64,000 nt of DNA, taken from Rhodospirillum sp. (GTDB lineage Bacteria > Pseudomonadota > Alphaproteobacteria > Dongiales > Dongiaceae). Position 1 is the first letter of the stretch; each line of letters starts with the position of its first letter. Under the pieces are notes generated by a model. That model ran no database searches. It was given only the letters and a program-made list of their open reading frames with translations, and was not told the DNA's origin. Where the stretch lies: positions 453,039-517,038 of the forward strand of contig PNKY01000003.1 of assembly GCA_013822765.1 (NCBI GenBank), written 5' to 3'. Of the stretch, positions 24,589 to 32,658 are shown one piece after another. The position numbers were made by a program, and so were the translations under genes.

Positions 24589-24663
24589 TCAGGCCGCGTT
24601 CCATCCCCCGGTCTTGGTGCCGGTGGTCTTCTTGGTCTTCAGGGTGATCACGGCCTGGATCAC
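24589..24663 (-). CDS. Threonine/lysine-rich asd leader peptide
   Basis: A 24-codon reading frame from GTG at 24663 to TGA at 24589, with an AGGGA ribosome site 8 bases upstream. The product reads (V/M)IQAVITLKTKKTTGTKTGG and then WNAA. Residues 7-18 contain six Thr and four Lys. All Thr codons are ACC and all Lys codons are AAG. Ribosome stalling there would leave the GCGGCC of the final Ala codons free to pair with the terminator's 5' arm; a ribosome reaching the stop would cover it. This is the standard design of transcription attenuation, with asd supplying the biosynthesis of both Thr and Lys. Confidence 0.85.
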   Translation of the reverse strand: MIQAVITLKTKKTTGTKTGGWNAA

Positions 24664-24706
24664 GTTAAAAATCCCTAATCGGGGCCCATTTGCCCCGGTC
24701 GGCGGC

Positions 24707-24735
24707 TTTTTACAGGGGTTCGCCGATCCTGTCGA
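24707..24735 (-). promoter_or_regulatory. Candidate asd leader promoter
   Basis: Minus-strand TCGACA and TAAAAA are separated by 17 bases. Transcription would begin near 24700, giving a leader of about 190 bases that holds the ribosome site, Thr/Lys peptide, antiterminator and terminator in the right order. Confidence 0.5.
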
Positions 24736-24879
24736 CCGGAAAAGTGACGGGAAACCCGGCGAATCGCCGGTAGCTCCCGCGTTCTCAGATTCTGGAAGAG
24801 TTATTCCTGAATCCGACCACTGCTATCTTCCCATGAAACAATCATGTTGAGAGGGCTGCAGTCATTCGGGAGAAGATTC

Positions 24880-25491
24880 ATGAAGCTCCATTACCACCCG
24901 CTGTCGGGCCATGCCCATCGCGTCCGCCTTTTCCTATCGCTGCTCGGCGTTGCGCACGAGCTGGCGCCGGTCGACCTCATGGCTGGCGCACACAAGCAGC
25001 CTGCCTTTCTACAGATGAACCGCCTCGGCCAGGTGCCGGTGCTGGATGATGACGGCACCATCGTCAGCGATTCGAACGCCATCCTGGTCTATCTCGCCAA
25101 GAAGCATCGCCGCGCCGATTGGCTGCCCGAAACCGCGGAGGGCGCGGCAGCCGTGCAGCGCTGGCTGTCGGTCGCAGCCGGGCAGATCGCCTTCGGCCCG
25201 GCGGCGGCGCGCCTCGTCACCCTGTTCGGCGCCAAGTTCAACGCCGAGGAAGTGATCGCGCGCGCCCATGCCATCCTGGCGGTGATCGACGCGGAACTCG
25301 AAGGCCGCAGCTGGATCGCCGCGCCGCAGCCGACCATCGCCGACGTCGCGCTCTACAGCTACATCGCCCGCGCGCCGGAAGGGAACGTCGATCTCTCCGC
25401 CTATCGCAACGTGCAGGCCTGGCTTGGCCGCGTGGAGGCGCTGCCGGGCTTCGTCGCGTTCCAGGCCTCACCGGTTGGGCTCGCCGCGTGA
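24880..25491 (+). CDS. Glutathione S-transferase-like protein
   Basis: A 203-residue cytosolic GST from the ATG at 24880, preceded by GGGAGAAG. The N-terminal thioredoxin fold begins [20 protein letters not shown], with Ser9 as a candidate catalytic serine and the conserved QVPVLDDDG and [10 protein letters not shown] glutathione-binding segments. The C-terminal helical domain ends with [17 protein letters not shown]. It overlaps or nearly overlaps the following flavin-binding gene, so they form one transcript. The substrate is not evident. Confidence 0.92.
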   Translation: MKLHYHPLSGHAHRVRLFLSLLGVAHELAPVDLMAGAHKQPAFLQMNRLGQVPVLDDDGTIVSDSNAILVYLAKKHRRADWLPETAEGAAAVQRWLSVAAGQIAFGPAAARLVTLFGAKFNAEEVIARAHAILAVIDAELEGRSWIAAPQPTIADVALYSYIARAPEGNVDLSAYRNVQAWLGRVEALPGFVAFQASPVGLAA

Positions 25492-25502
25492 GAGCGCGAA
25501 CC

Positions 25503-26471
25503 ATGACCGTGGAACAGCTCTCGCCCTGGCACGCCGGCGAGCTCGCGATGCAGCGCAGCGCCGGCTCCGCCGACAAGCTGGCAACGCGCGGGCATCTGCT
25601 GCTGCGCGACCATCTGATCGATCAGCACCGGCAGTTCTATCCGCTGCTGCCGTTCGTCGTGGCCGGCGCGGTCGACCGACAAGGCGATGCCTGGGCGACG
25701 ATCCTTGCCGGCCAGCCGGGCTTTCTGCAATCGCCCGATCCCTACCGCCTCAGCATCGCCGCCGCGCGCGATCCGCACGACCCGGCGGATGGCGGCCTGA
25801 ACGACGGCGATGCGGTCGGGCTGCTAGGCATCGAGCTGCACACGCGGCGGCGCAACCGGCTGAATGGGCTGGTGCGGCGAGAGAACGGAACTTCATTCGA
25901 CGTCCTGGTGCAGCAGAGCTTCGGCAACTGCCCGCAATATATCCAGCTGCGCGATTTCGCGTTCGCGCGCGACCCGGCGACGTCGTCGCCCGCGGCCCCG
26001 CGCGAACTCGATCGGTTGGATGATCGAGCCCGCGCCATGATCGCCGGCGCGGATACCTTTTTCGTCGCGTCCTATGTCGAGGACGTGACACACGGCAGAA
26101 TGGTCGACGTCTCCCACCGCGGCGGCCGGCCGGGATTCGTGCGCATCGGCGTGGACGGCATGCTCACCATCCCGGATTTCTCCGGCAACCGCTTTTTCAA
26201 CACCCTCGGCAACCTGATCGCCAATCCGAAGGCCGGGCTGCTGTTCGTTGATTTCGAGACCGGCGATCTGCTGCAGCTCACCGGCGATGCCGAGGTGATC
26301 CTCTCATCGCCGGAGATCGCGGCGGTCGCGGGCGCGGAACGGCTGTGGCGCTTTGCGCCGCGCCGCATCCTCCATCGTCCCGACGCGCTGGCCTTGCGCT
26401 GGCGTTTCCAGCCGGACGGCTGGTCGCCCCAGTCGCTCCGCACCGGCACCTGGAATCACGCCGGGCGATAG
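25503..26471 (+). CDS. PNPOx-like FMN-binding protein
   Basis: A 322-residue pyridoxamine-5'-phosphate-oxidase-like (split-barrel FMN-binding) protein. Typical segments are ADTFFVASY, GRPGFVRIG, LTIPDFSGNRFFNTLGNL and AGLLFVDFETGDLLQLTG. Related proteins carry a C-terminal ferredoxin reductase module; this one stops after the split barrel. An in-frame GTG at 25488 overlaps the GST stop as GTGA and would add five residues. It probably acts with the upstream GST in the same transcript. The 3' end overlaps the convergent DHFR-like gene by 16 bases. Confidence 0.85.
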   Translation: MTVEQLSPWHAGELAMQRSAGSADKLATRGHLLLRDHLIDQHRQFYPLLPFVVAGAVDRQGDAWATILAGQPGFLQSPDPYRLSIAAARDPHDPADGGLNDGDAVGLLGIELHTRRRNRLNGLVRRENGTSFDVLVQQSFGNCPQYIQLRDFAFARDPATSSPAAPRELDRLDDRARAMIAGADTFFVASYVEDVTHGRMVDVSHRGGRPGFVRIGVDGMLTIPDFSGNRFFNTLGNLIANPKAGLLFVDFETGDLLQLTGDAEVILSSPEIAAVAGAERLWRFAPRRILHRPDALALRWRFQPDGWSPQSLRTGTWNHAGR

Positions 26472-27082
26472 ACGTGCTCGACCACGCCGCCGTCGAATGC
26501 GGTGGTGCCCACCAGCTTAAGATCGAGCGGCTTCTCGAGCTCGGTGAACAGCGGCAGGCCGCGCCCGAGCGCCACCGGATAGACGAGCAACCAATATTCA
26601 TCGGGCAGCCGTTGCCGCACCAGGCTGCGAGCGAAGCTGGCGCCGCCGTGGGCCAGGATCGGCTTGCCGGCCTGTTGCTTCAATCGCGCGATCTCCGCGC
26701 CCAGATCACCCTGCGCGACGCCGGGGTTCGTCCAGGACTCCAGGACGGAGGGCGTCGGGGCAACGGAACCCTGTGGACGCAAGCGGGTCGCATCCGCCAG
26801 CGCCTGGGTCGTCGCCGCCTGGTCCAACCCTTTGCGCGTGAAGACGACCTTCGGAATCTCGTTCATCGGCGCCGCGATCGGCTCGGTCGAGCGCGGCCAA
26901 TGGGCCGCCATGTCGCGGAAGGTGCGGCTGCCCATGATGTGGACCCCCGCCTGCCACAACGTCTCGAGGGTCCAGGACATCGCACTGTCATCGAAGCTCT
27001 TGAATATCCAGTCGATCTCGCCGTTCGGCCCACCGACGAAGCCGTCGACCGACATGTTCTGTCTCAGGATCAGCTTTCTCAT
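26456..27082 (-). CDS. DHFR/RibD-like reductase family protein
   Basis: A 208-residue protein of the RibD C-terminal/dihydrofolate reductase-like family (YyaP/YwjB type). Motifs are LILRQNMSVDGFVGGPNGEIDW at the N-terminus, IMGSRTFRDMA, KPILAHGGASFARSLV for NADPH binding and DEYWLLVYPVALGRG near the C-terminus. Members are usually of unknown substrate. It is cytoplasmic and converges on the FMN-binding gene with a short overlap. The 61-base gap to the next minus-strand gene suggests a two-gene transcript. Confidence 0.9.
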   Translation of the reverse strand: MRKLILRQNMSVDGFVGGPNGEIDWIFKSFDDSAMSWTLETLWQAGVHIMGSRTFRDMAAHWPRSTEPIAAPMNEIPKVVFTRKGLDQAATTQALADATRLRPQGSVAPTPSVLESWTNPGVAQGDLGAEIARLKQQAGKPILAHGGASFARSLVRQRLPDEYWLLVYPVALGRGLPLFTELEKPLDLKLVGTTAFDGGVVEHVYRPA

Positions 27083-27143
27083 CGCACTGCCTCCACAGAT
27101 TGCTTGTACCTGGGACGACGAACAAGGCTGGCCGCAGCCGACA

Positions 27144-27491
27144 TCACATCGCGCGGCCGTCGAATTCGATCACCGGCAGCGCAGCCACATCGATTCCCTC
27201 CAGGCAGCGCACGTTGACGTAGGCCGAGCGTTCTCCCTGCTCGCCGGCATCTTCGGCATAGGGGTGCATGCCGCAGGTCTGGCAGAAGCGATGCGCGATG
27301 GTATGGGAGTTGAAGGTGTAGCTGCCGACGCCCGCGCCGGATCCCAGCAAGCGCAGGTTGTCGCGCGAGACCGACCACAGCAGCGCGCCCTTGCGCGCGC
27401 AGATCGAGCAGTTGCACGAAACGAGCTGCGTCAACTCGCCCTCGACCTCGAATTTCATGCTGCCGCAATGGCAGCTGCCTTTGTAGACCAT
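27144..27491 (-). CDS. GFA-family zinc protein
   Basis: A 115-residue protein of the GFA (glutathione-dependent formaldehyde-activating enzyme-like) family. Zinc ligands are in GSCHCGSMKFE (Cys7, Cys9), SCNCSICARKG and HRFCQTCGMHPY. The ATG at 27491 was chosen because conserved sequence starts there (MVYKGSCHCG); a longer frame runs back into the neighbouring gene. Most relatives are not true formaldehyde-activating enzymes, so no reaction is assigned. Confidence 0.92.
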   Translation of the reverse strand: MVYKGSCHCGSMKFEVEGELTQLVSCNCSICARKGALLWSVSRDNLRLLGSGAGVGSYTFNSHTIAHRFCQTCGMHPYAEDAGEQGERSAYVNVRCLEGIDVAALPVIEFDGRAM

Positions 27492-27556
27492 CGCGCCTCT
27501 CCCATGCCTTGATCGAATAAAGACGCCGCGGGCGGCAGCGCGATATAACACGCCGC

Positions 27557-27967
27557 ATGCACCGGCCCGGCACATCGTCGCCGCTCAATCTAACAGGCGT
27601 GTGGCACGGCCTCTACTCCTACCCGGTCGCCATGCCATCGGTGTCGTTCGTGGCGACCTTGTCGGATCAGGGCGGCTGGTTCGATGGCACGACCGAGGAA
27701 ATCGGCGGCGTGGGCGACGCGCTGGGCCGAACCTTGACCGCGAGCCTACAAGGCCGCCGGTCCGGCCATTCGATCACCATGCTCAAGATCTATCACGCCG
27801 CGTCTGTCCACTATGACAGCGTCCGCTATGCCGGCGAACTGAACGAAGATGGCACGGAGATCAACGGCACCTGGCGTGTCGCGAACAACTGGTCCGGCAC
27901 GTTCCTGATGGTGCGATCGCGCACGGCGGAAACCGCCACCACCAGAGAGGCAGTCGAGCAGCGCTAG
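27557..27967 (+). CDS. Hypothetical protein, beta-rich
   Basis: A 136-residue soluble protein with no signal peptide or membrane helix. It opens with LNLTGVWHGLYSYPV, contains a SVSFVATLSDQGGWFDGTTEE stretch and ends in INGTWRVANNWSGTFLMVR. Alternating hydrophobic and polar residues with repeated G-x-W motifs suggest a small beta barrel. It is transcribed away from the GFA gene and towards the universal stress gene. I do not recognise a named family. Confidence 0.65.
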   Translation: MHRPGTSSPLNLTGVWHGLYSYPVAMPSVSFVATLSDQGGWFDGTTEEIGGVGDALGRTLTASLQGRRSGHSITMLKIYHAASVHYDSVRYAGELNEDGTEINGTWRVANNWSGTFLMVRSRTAETATTREAVEQR

Positions 27968-27983
27968 CGCATTGCCCGGCGCT

Positions 27984-28859
27984 TCAGTGCGTCATGAAGA
28001 CCGGCAGGTTGGCCGCGTCGATCATGTGGCTGGTCACGCCGCCAAGCACCAGATGCTTGAGCCGGCTGTGGGTGTAGGCGCCCATCACCAGCAGACCCGC
28101 TTCGGCGGTACGCGCGGCCACCAGGAGCTTCTCGGCGATGCTGCCGGGCCCTTCCGCCTCCGCCACCGAGGCCGCAATCCCGTGCCAGGCGAGATAGTGG
28201 ACCAGATCCGCCGCCGACTGCACGCCGTGATGGGAATCCTGCACGTTGATGACGCGCACGCGCGGGCGATCGCGCAGCAGGGTCAGCGCGGCGTTGATGG
28301 AGCGGACGGCCTCGATGCTGCCGTTCCAGGAGATGACCGCGGAGCCCCGCAGCATCGCGTCGAGGTGCGCCTGGGTGCAGTCGGAGGGGATCAGCAGCAC
28401 GGGACGGCCGGCGGCGAACAACGCATCCTCGACCGCGACTGCGATCAGGTCGAGCGCCTGCTCCGATTTGGGTCGCGCCATGACGATGAGATCGGTCAAT
28501 CGCCCGAAGCGGGCGAGCAACTCGGATTCCTGCCCCTTCTCCGCGCGGAACTCCGCGGTCGCGCTCGGGTGCGGCTCGGGCCGGTCGGCGAGCGTGACGT
28601 TGTTGGCGCGCAGCCAGCCGTCGAAGGCGGACTTGGCTTGCGCCGAGCGCGCCTCGGCATGGCGCTCCGCCGCGGCCACCACCTCGGCGATGGCGACGCC
28701 GACGTCGACCATCAGCGGCGTTGTCTTCAAGGGATCGGCGACGGCGTGCAGCGCCTGGATATGGCCCTGATGCACGCGGGCGATGGCCAGCGCCGCATCG
28801 AGCGCAGCGCGGTCCGAATCTAAGCCGAACAGCGGAACCAGGATGTGCTTGAAGGACAT
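27984..28859 (-). CDS. Universal stress protein, two Usp domains
   Basis: A 291-residue cytoplasmic protein made of two Usp folds. The first starts KHILVPLFGLDSDRAALDAAL. The second runs from about residue 158 (DAMLRGSAVISWNGSIEAVRSINAAL) and ends with the ATP-loop-like LLVMGAYTHSRLKHLVLGGVTSHMI. The nucleotide-binding G-x2-G-x9-G(S/T) pattern is recognisable in that second domain. Its stop lies 17 bases from the convergent hypothetical gene. Confidence 0.9.
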   Translation of the reverse strand: MSFKHILVPLFGLDSDRAALDAALAIARVHQGHIQALHAVADPLKTTPLMVDVGVAIAEVVAAAERHAEARSAQAKSAFDGWLRANNVTLADRPEPHPSATAEFRAEKGQESELLARFGRLTDLIVMARPKSEQALDLIAVAVEDALFAAGRPVLLIPSDCTQAHLDAMLRGSAVISWNGSIEAVRSINAALTLLRDRPRVRVINVQDSHHGVQSAADLVHYLAWHGIAASVAEAEGPGSIAEKLLVAARTAEAGLLVMGAYTHSRLKHLVLGGVTSHMIDAANLPVFMTH

Positions 28860-28977
28860 AGTCCGACCCTCCCTAGCGATTACCGTTGAAATGGAGCATA
28901 GCGCATTTCGGTTCCTAATGCTTGAGGTGGGTTTTACATGTAGGCCGGTGCAATGCGGCCACCGGTCGCATAACCCC

Positions 28978-29847
28978 TCAGCGGCGTTCCCGATAGGCCA
29001 GCCGGAAGGCGCGCGGGGTCACCCCTTTCATGGCTTTGAACTGGCGGTGGAAGTTGGCGAGGTTGCGATAGCCAGCTTCCTCCGCGATGTGGGCCACCGG
29101 CCGATCCCCGCCGATCAGCAGGGCGGAGGCGCGGCCGATGCGCAGCTGGGTCACATAGTCGGTCACGCTCATGTGCGTGTGGCGGTGGAACAGCCGATGC
29201 AGCGTGCTGAGGCTCATGTGGACGCGCCGCGCGAGCCGCGCCACCGACAAGGCGGGATCGTTGTAGCGTTCATGCAGATAGCCGAGGACCGGCGCGATCC
29301 GCGCCTCGTCGCCGCCGGTCGTCCCGCTGGCGGCGAGGGCCGGCGATGACAGCGCCATGCAGCCATCATCGCGCGCCAGCACCGCAAGCAGGTCGATGAG
29401 GCCGATCACCTGCGCGGTCTGATCGCGCTCCAGCAGTGCCAGGATGCGGGTGTGCGCTTCCGCCGCGATCGCCGGCGAGAAGCCGAGGCCGCGGGTGGCA
29501 GCGTCCAGCATGCGGCAGGTGGCGTGGAATTCCGGCAGCGGCCGCAGCACCTGATCGACCCAGGTCTGTGTGAACCACATGACGATCGCGACATGAGGCG
29601 CGCCCGCATCGATCGGCCGCGCCGACTGCCAGCTATGCGGCAGGTTCGGTCCCACCAAGGCAAGGTCGCCGTCGCCATAGGGCGCGATGTGATCGCCGAT
29701 ATAGCGCTGACCCAGGCTGTTGAGGGTGAAGGTCAGCTCGTATTCGGGGTGGTAGTGCCATTCGAACGGAAACGCCGGAAGGCGCCGGTGAAACAGGGTC
29801 CAGGACGCTCCGGTCGGCACGATAACCTTCTCGAAAACAGGCTTCAT
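28978..29847 (-). CDS. AraC-family regulator with cupin sensor
   Basis: A 289-residue regulator from the ATG at 29847 (MKPVFEKVIVPTG). The N-terminal cupin-like domain has FEWHYHPEYELTFTL and DLALVGPNLPHSW, a likely small-ligand pocket. The C-terminal AraC domain carries two helix-turn-helix units, LSVARLARRVHMSLSTLHRLF and VAHIAEEAGYRNLANFHRQF. It is divergent from the PhyH-type dioxygenase gene across 115 bases, so it probably controls that gene and itself. Confidence 0.92.
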   Translation of the reverse strand: MKPVFEKVIVPTGASWTLFHRRLPAFPFEWHYHPEYELTFTLNSLGQRYIGDHIAPYGDGDLALVGPNLPHSWQSARPIDAGAPHVAIVMWFTQTWVDQVLRPLPEFHATCRMLDAATRGLGFSPAIAAEAHTRILALLERDQTAQVIGLIDLLAVLARDDGCMALSSPALAASGTTGGDEARIAPVLGYLHERYNDPALSVARLARRVHMSLSTLHRLFHRHTHMSVTDYVTQLRIGRASALLIGGDRPVAHIAEEAGYRNLANFHRQFKAMKGVTPRAFRLAYRERR

Positions 29848-29897
29848 CAGCCACAGGATACGACGAAATTGACCGAATAGTATATGTTTTTGACGGA

Positions 29898-29916
29898 GCC
29901 AGCCAACATGGCTGGC
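29898..29916. promoter_or_regulatory. Inverted repeat between AraC and PhyH genes
   Basis: GCCAGCC (29898-29904) and GGCTGGC (29910-29916) flank a 5-base spacer about 47 bases before the PhyH start. It is a candidate operator for the divergent AraC regulator or an mRNA hairpin in the PhyH leader. No T tract follows, so a terminator is unlikely. Confidence 0.35.
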
Positions 29917-29962
29917 GCCCGCGGCCCTAGCATCGCAACATTGCAAGGTCAGGGAGAGGCGC

Positions 29963-30934
29963 ATGAACCGCTACGGATATGGCGACGGCAAGCCCGGCAA
30001 CCCCTCGGTCGGCTATGTCGCGACCACGCAGCTCAAGGACATCAAGAAGCGCCTGCCCCTGCGCGTGCTCTCGGCGAGCGACTGGGAGCATTGGACGACC
30101 TGGGGCTATGTGGTGGTGAAGAACGCGATCCCCGAGGCGAACATCCGCCGGCTCGCCGACCTGCTGTGGGCGTTCCAGGAGATGGACCCGCGCGACCCGG
30201 CGAGCTGGTACAAGCCGCAGCTGCGCGACAACGAGATGAAGGAGCTCAACAACAGCGGCATGGTGGAGCTCTATAACCACCAGTATCTCTGGGACAACCG
30301 CCAGCATCCGCGCATCCACGACGCGTTCGTCGACATCTGGGACCAGGAGGAGCTGTGGGTCACCATCGACCGCGCCAACCTCAATCCGCCGAACAAGCAG
30401 GCGCGCGGCTTCAACGGCTTCATCCATTGGGATGCCGACACCCGGCTCGACCCGCTGCCGATCAACGTCCAGGGCGTGGTATCGCTGGTCGACACCGACC
30501 CGGAGATGGGCGGCTTCCAGTGCGTGCCCGAGCTGTTCCGCACGCTGGAGGACTGGCGCAAGACCCAGCCCGCGGACCGCAACGGCTGGGTGCCCGACAC
30601 CGCCGGTTTCGACATCGTCAACGTGCAGATGCAGGCCGGCGACCTGCTGATCTTCAACTCGCTGCTGGCGCACGGCATCCGGCCGAACCGGTCCGAGAAC
30701 CGCGTGCGCCTGGCGCAATACATCGCGATGACGCCCGCCGACGAGAGCAACCAGGCGCTGCGCGAGACCCGCATCACCTCCTGGCGCGACCGCGAGCCGC
30801 CGCAAGGCTTCGCCTTTCCCGGCGACCCGCGGCAGTGGGAGAAGACGCGCTACGAGCGCGCCAAGCTGACGCCGTTGGGGGAGATGCTGCTGGGCCTCAA
30901 GAGCTGGAAGGAACAGTCGGCGGCGGCCGAGTAG
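29963..30934 (+). CDS. Phytanoyl-CoA dioxygenase (PhyH) family protein
   Basis: A 323-residue Fe(II)/2-oxoglutarate-dependent dioxygenase-like protein. The facial-triad residues appear as His155-Trp-Asp157 (FIHWDAD) and His237 (LLAHGIRPN), with Arg248 or a nearby Arg as the likely 2-oxoglutarate anchor. The N-terminal WGYVVVKNAIPEANIRRL is typical of PhyH. A GGGAGAGG ribosome site is clear. The divergent AraC gene probably regulates it. Substrate unknown; the family hydroxylates lipids, small metabolites and natural products. Confidence 0.88.
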   Translation: MNRYGYGDGKPGNPSVGYVATTQLKDIKKRLPLRVLSASDWEHWTTWGYVVVKNAIPEANIRRLADLLWAFQEMDPRDPASWYKPQLRDNEMKELNNSGMVELYNHQYLWDNRQHPRIHDAFVDIWDQEELWVTIDRANLNPPNKQARGFNGFIHWDADTRLDPLPINVQGVVSLVDTDPEMGGFQCVPELFRTLEDWRKTQPADRNGWVPDTAGFDIVNVQMQAGDLLIFNSLLAHGIRPNRSENRVRLAQYIAMTPADESNQALRETRITSWRDREPPQGFAFPGDPRQWEKTRYERAKLTPLGEMLLGLKSWKEQSAAAE

Positions 30935-30973
30935 GCTTGGCGTCAGGCGGCCGTGTGCTCGATACTCGGGCAC

Positions 30974-31771
30974 ATGCTCGAACCCTACCTGCGACGCTGG
31001 AACCTCGTATCCGACGGCAGACCGATCGCAACCCACAGCAGCGACCTGCTGCCGGTGCGCTCCGGTGATACGCCGGCCATGCTCAAGGTTGCGCGCGGTG
31101 AAGAAGAACGCCGCGGCGCAAGCTTGATGGCATGGTGGGACGGCACCGGCGCAGCGCGCGTCATCGCGCATCATGGCGATGCGATTCTACTGGAACGCGC
31201 CACGGGCCGCCGCTCCCTCACAAGCATGGCGCACCAGGGCCACGACGATGAAGCCAGCCGCATCATCTGCGGCGTGGCCGCGAAGCTCCACGTACACCAT
31301 GGATCGACGCCAGCCACACTGGTTCCGCTGTCGAACTGGTGTGCGGAGCTGTCACACGCCACCGGGACCGATGGTGGGATATTCACGCAAGCCGCGGCAA
31401 CCGCAGGCGAGCTCCTGGCCTCGCCACAAGAGGTGTGCGTTCTGCATGGCGACCTGCATCACGGAAATGTGCTGGACTTCGGTGGGCGCGGCTGGCTCGC
31501 GATCGATCCGAAGGGGTTGATCGGCGATCGCGGATTCGATTTTGCCAACATCCTCTGCAACCCCGACTCCGCGATTGCGACGAGTCCGGGGCGCATGGTT
31601 CGCCAGATCGATGTGGTCGCCGAAGCGGCCCGGCTCGACCCAGCGCGACTGCTGCGCTGGGTCTTCGCCTACGCCGGACTCTCCGCGGCATGGACCAGAG
31701 GCGAGGGTGGCGACCCCGCTCTCGCTTTGACCATGGCACACATGGCAGCAGCTGAAATCGCGGCCCCTTAG
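30974..31771 (+). CDS. APH(6)-type aminoglycoside/hydroxyurea phosphotransferase-like
   Basis: A 265-residue kinase resembling streptomycin 6-phosphotransferases. The catalytic loop is CVLHGDLHHGNVLDF, followed by the metal-binding WLAIDPKGLIGDRGFDFANIL, both closely matching APH(6) proteins. The N-terminal lobe includes PAMLKVA. The ATG at 30974 is preferred; a GTG at 30953 would add seven residues. The overall layout and length match the StrB type, but chromosomal relatives are often not resistance genes. The stop overlaps that of lysE by 4 bases on the opposite strand. Confidence 0.85.
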   Translation: MLEPYLRRWNLVSDGRPIATHSSDLLPVRSGDTPAMLKVARGEEERRGASLMAWWDGTGAARVIAHHGDAILLERATGRRSLTSMAHQGHDDEASRIICGVAAKLHVHHGSTPATLVPLSNWCAELSHATGTDGGIFTQAAATAGELLASPQEVCVLHGDLHHGNVLDFGGRGWLAIDPKGLIGDRGFDFANILCNPDSAIATSPGRMVRQIDVVAEAARLDPARLLRWVFAYAGLSAAWTRGEGGDPALALTMAHMAAAEIAAP

Positions 31772-32397
31772 GCCAGCTCGCCGACAATCATTGCCGCGGC
31801 GAGCGTAAGCATGGCAAGGCCGGTGGCGAGGTCGAGCGCCGCCAGCGCCTGTGGCCGAGCGAACAGCCGTGATAGGCGCCGGCCGCCGATCACCAAGCCG
31901 AAAAACCAGAGCGGCGAAACGATGGCCACTCCGACAGCGAACAGCACTCGCTCGGACGGCGGGAAGAGCAGCGCCATGCCACCCACCAGCACGATCATCT
32001 CAAGATAGACCTGTGGGTTCAGAAGGCTCAGCGCCAGCGCCACGACGATCGCCTGTCCATGGACCGCGCCGACCGCCGGCGCGGGCGCCGTCGCGGGCCG
32101 GCGTCGCAACGCCCCCGCGAGTACAATGCATCCGAAGGCCGAGGCGATGATCGCACCGCCCCATGCGCCGATGCTGGCTGCGTGCGGAAGCGATCGACTG
32201 ATCGCATCCGCACCCGCGGCCGCGGCGGCAATCAACAGGAAATCGGCGAGGGTGCAGACCATCGCGACGCCGAATGCCGCGTCGCCATGGATGCCCTGGC
32301 GCAGGACGAAGGCGCTCTGTGGCCCGAGACTGGCACAGATGGTGGCTCCCAGCACGATTCCCTGGAGCAGCGGCACGAGGTCCGAGCCACCGTTCAC
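31768..32397 (-). CDS. LysE/ArgO-type amino acid exporter
   Basis: A 209-residue inner-membrane protein with about six helices. The start at GTG 32397 is supported by GGGAGG 6 bases upstream; much longer upstream frames have no membrane character. The family signature appears as LGATICASLGPQSAFVLRQGI near residue 15-35 and SLLNPQVYLEMIVLVGG in the middle. It is divergent from a MocR regulator, a typical arrangement for exporter control. The substrate is probably a basic or other amino acid, not determinable here. Confidence 0.9.
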   Translation of the reverse strand: MNGGSDLVPLLQGIVLGATICASLGPQSAFVLRQGIHGDAAFGVAMVCTLADFLLIAAAAAGADAISRSLPHAASIGAWGGAIIASAFGCIVLAGALRRRPATAPAPAVGAVHGQAIVVALALSLLNPQVYLEMIVLVGGMALLFPPSERVLFAVGVAIVSPLWFFGLVIGGRRLSRLFARPQALAALDLATGLAMLTLAAAMIVGELA

Positions 32398-32658
32398 GAG
32401 CTCCCTCCCAGCTTCGCACAAATTGTTCAAGGCGTGCGGAGGCATTGGGGGAGACCGACCATCGCCTTGCGGCGATTGGCAACGGCCCTTCCCACGAACC
32501 CGGCGCTCGCTCGTCCCGGCTTCTCTCGTGTCAGACACCTGGAGCATTTGGTTCTTGAAGAGTAAGCTTGTCGCCACCCCGAACCGTCGTTTCCGCTCCG
32601 CGGGCAATGTGCAATTGGCCTGACTTGGAGCCCTCATTTCTACGTCCGGAGCGGGCCT

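Noticed and set aside
24614..24850. A 78-codon plus-strand frame opposite the asd leader
   Set aside because: It has no ribosome site or domain and lies exactly over the leader RNA on the other strand, which explains the structure better.
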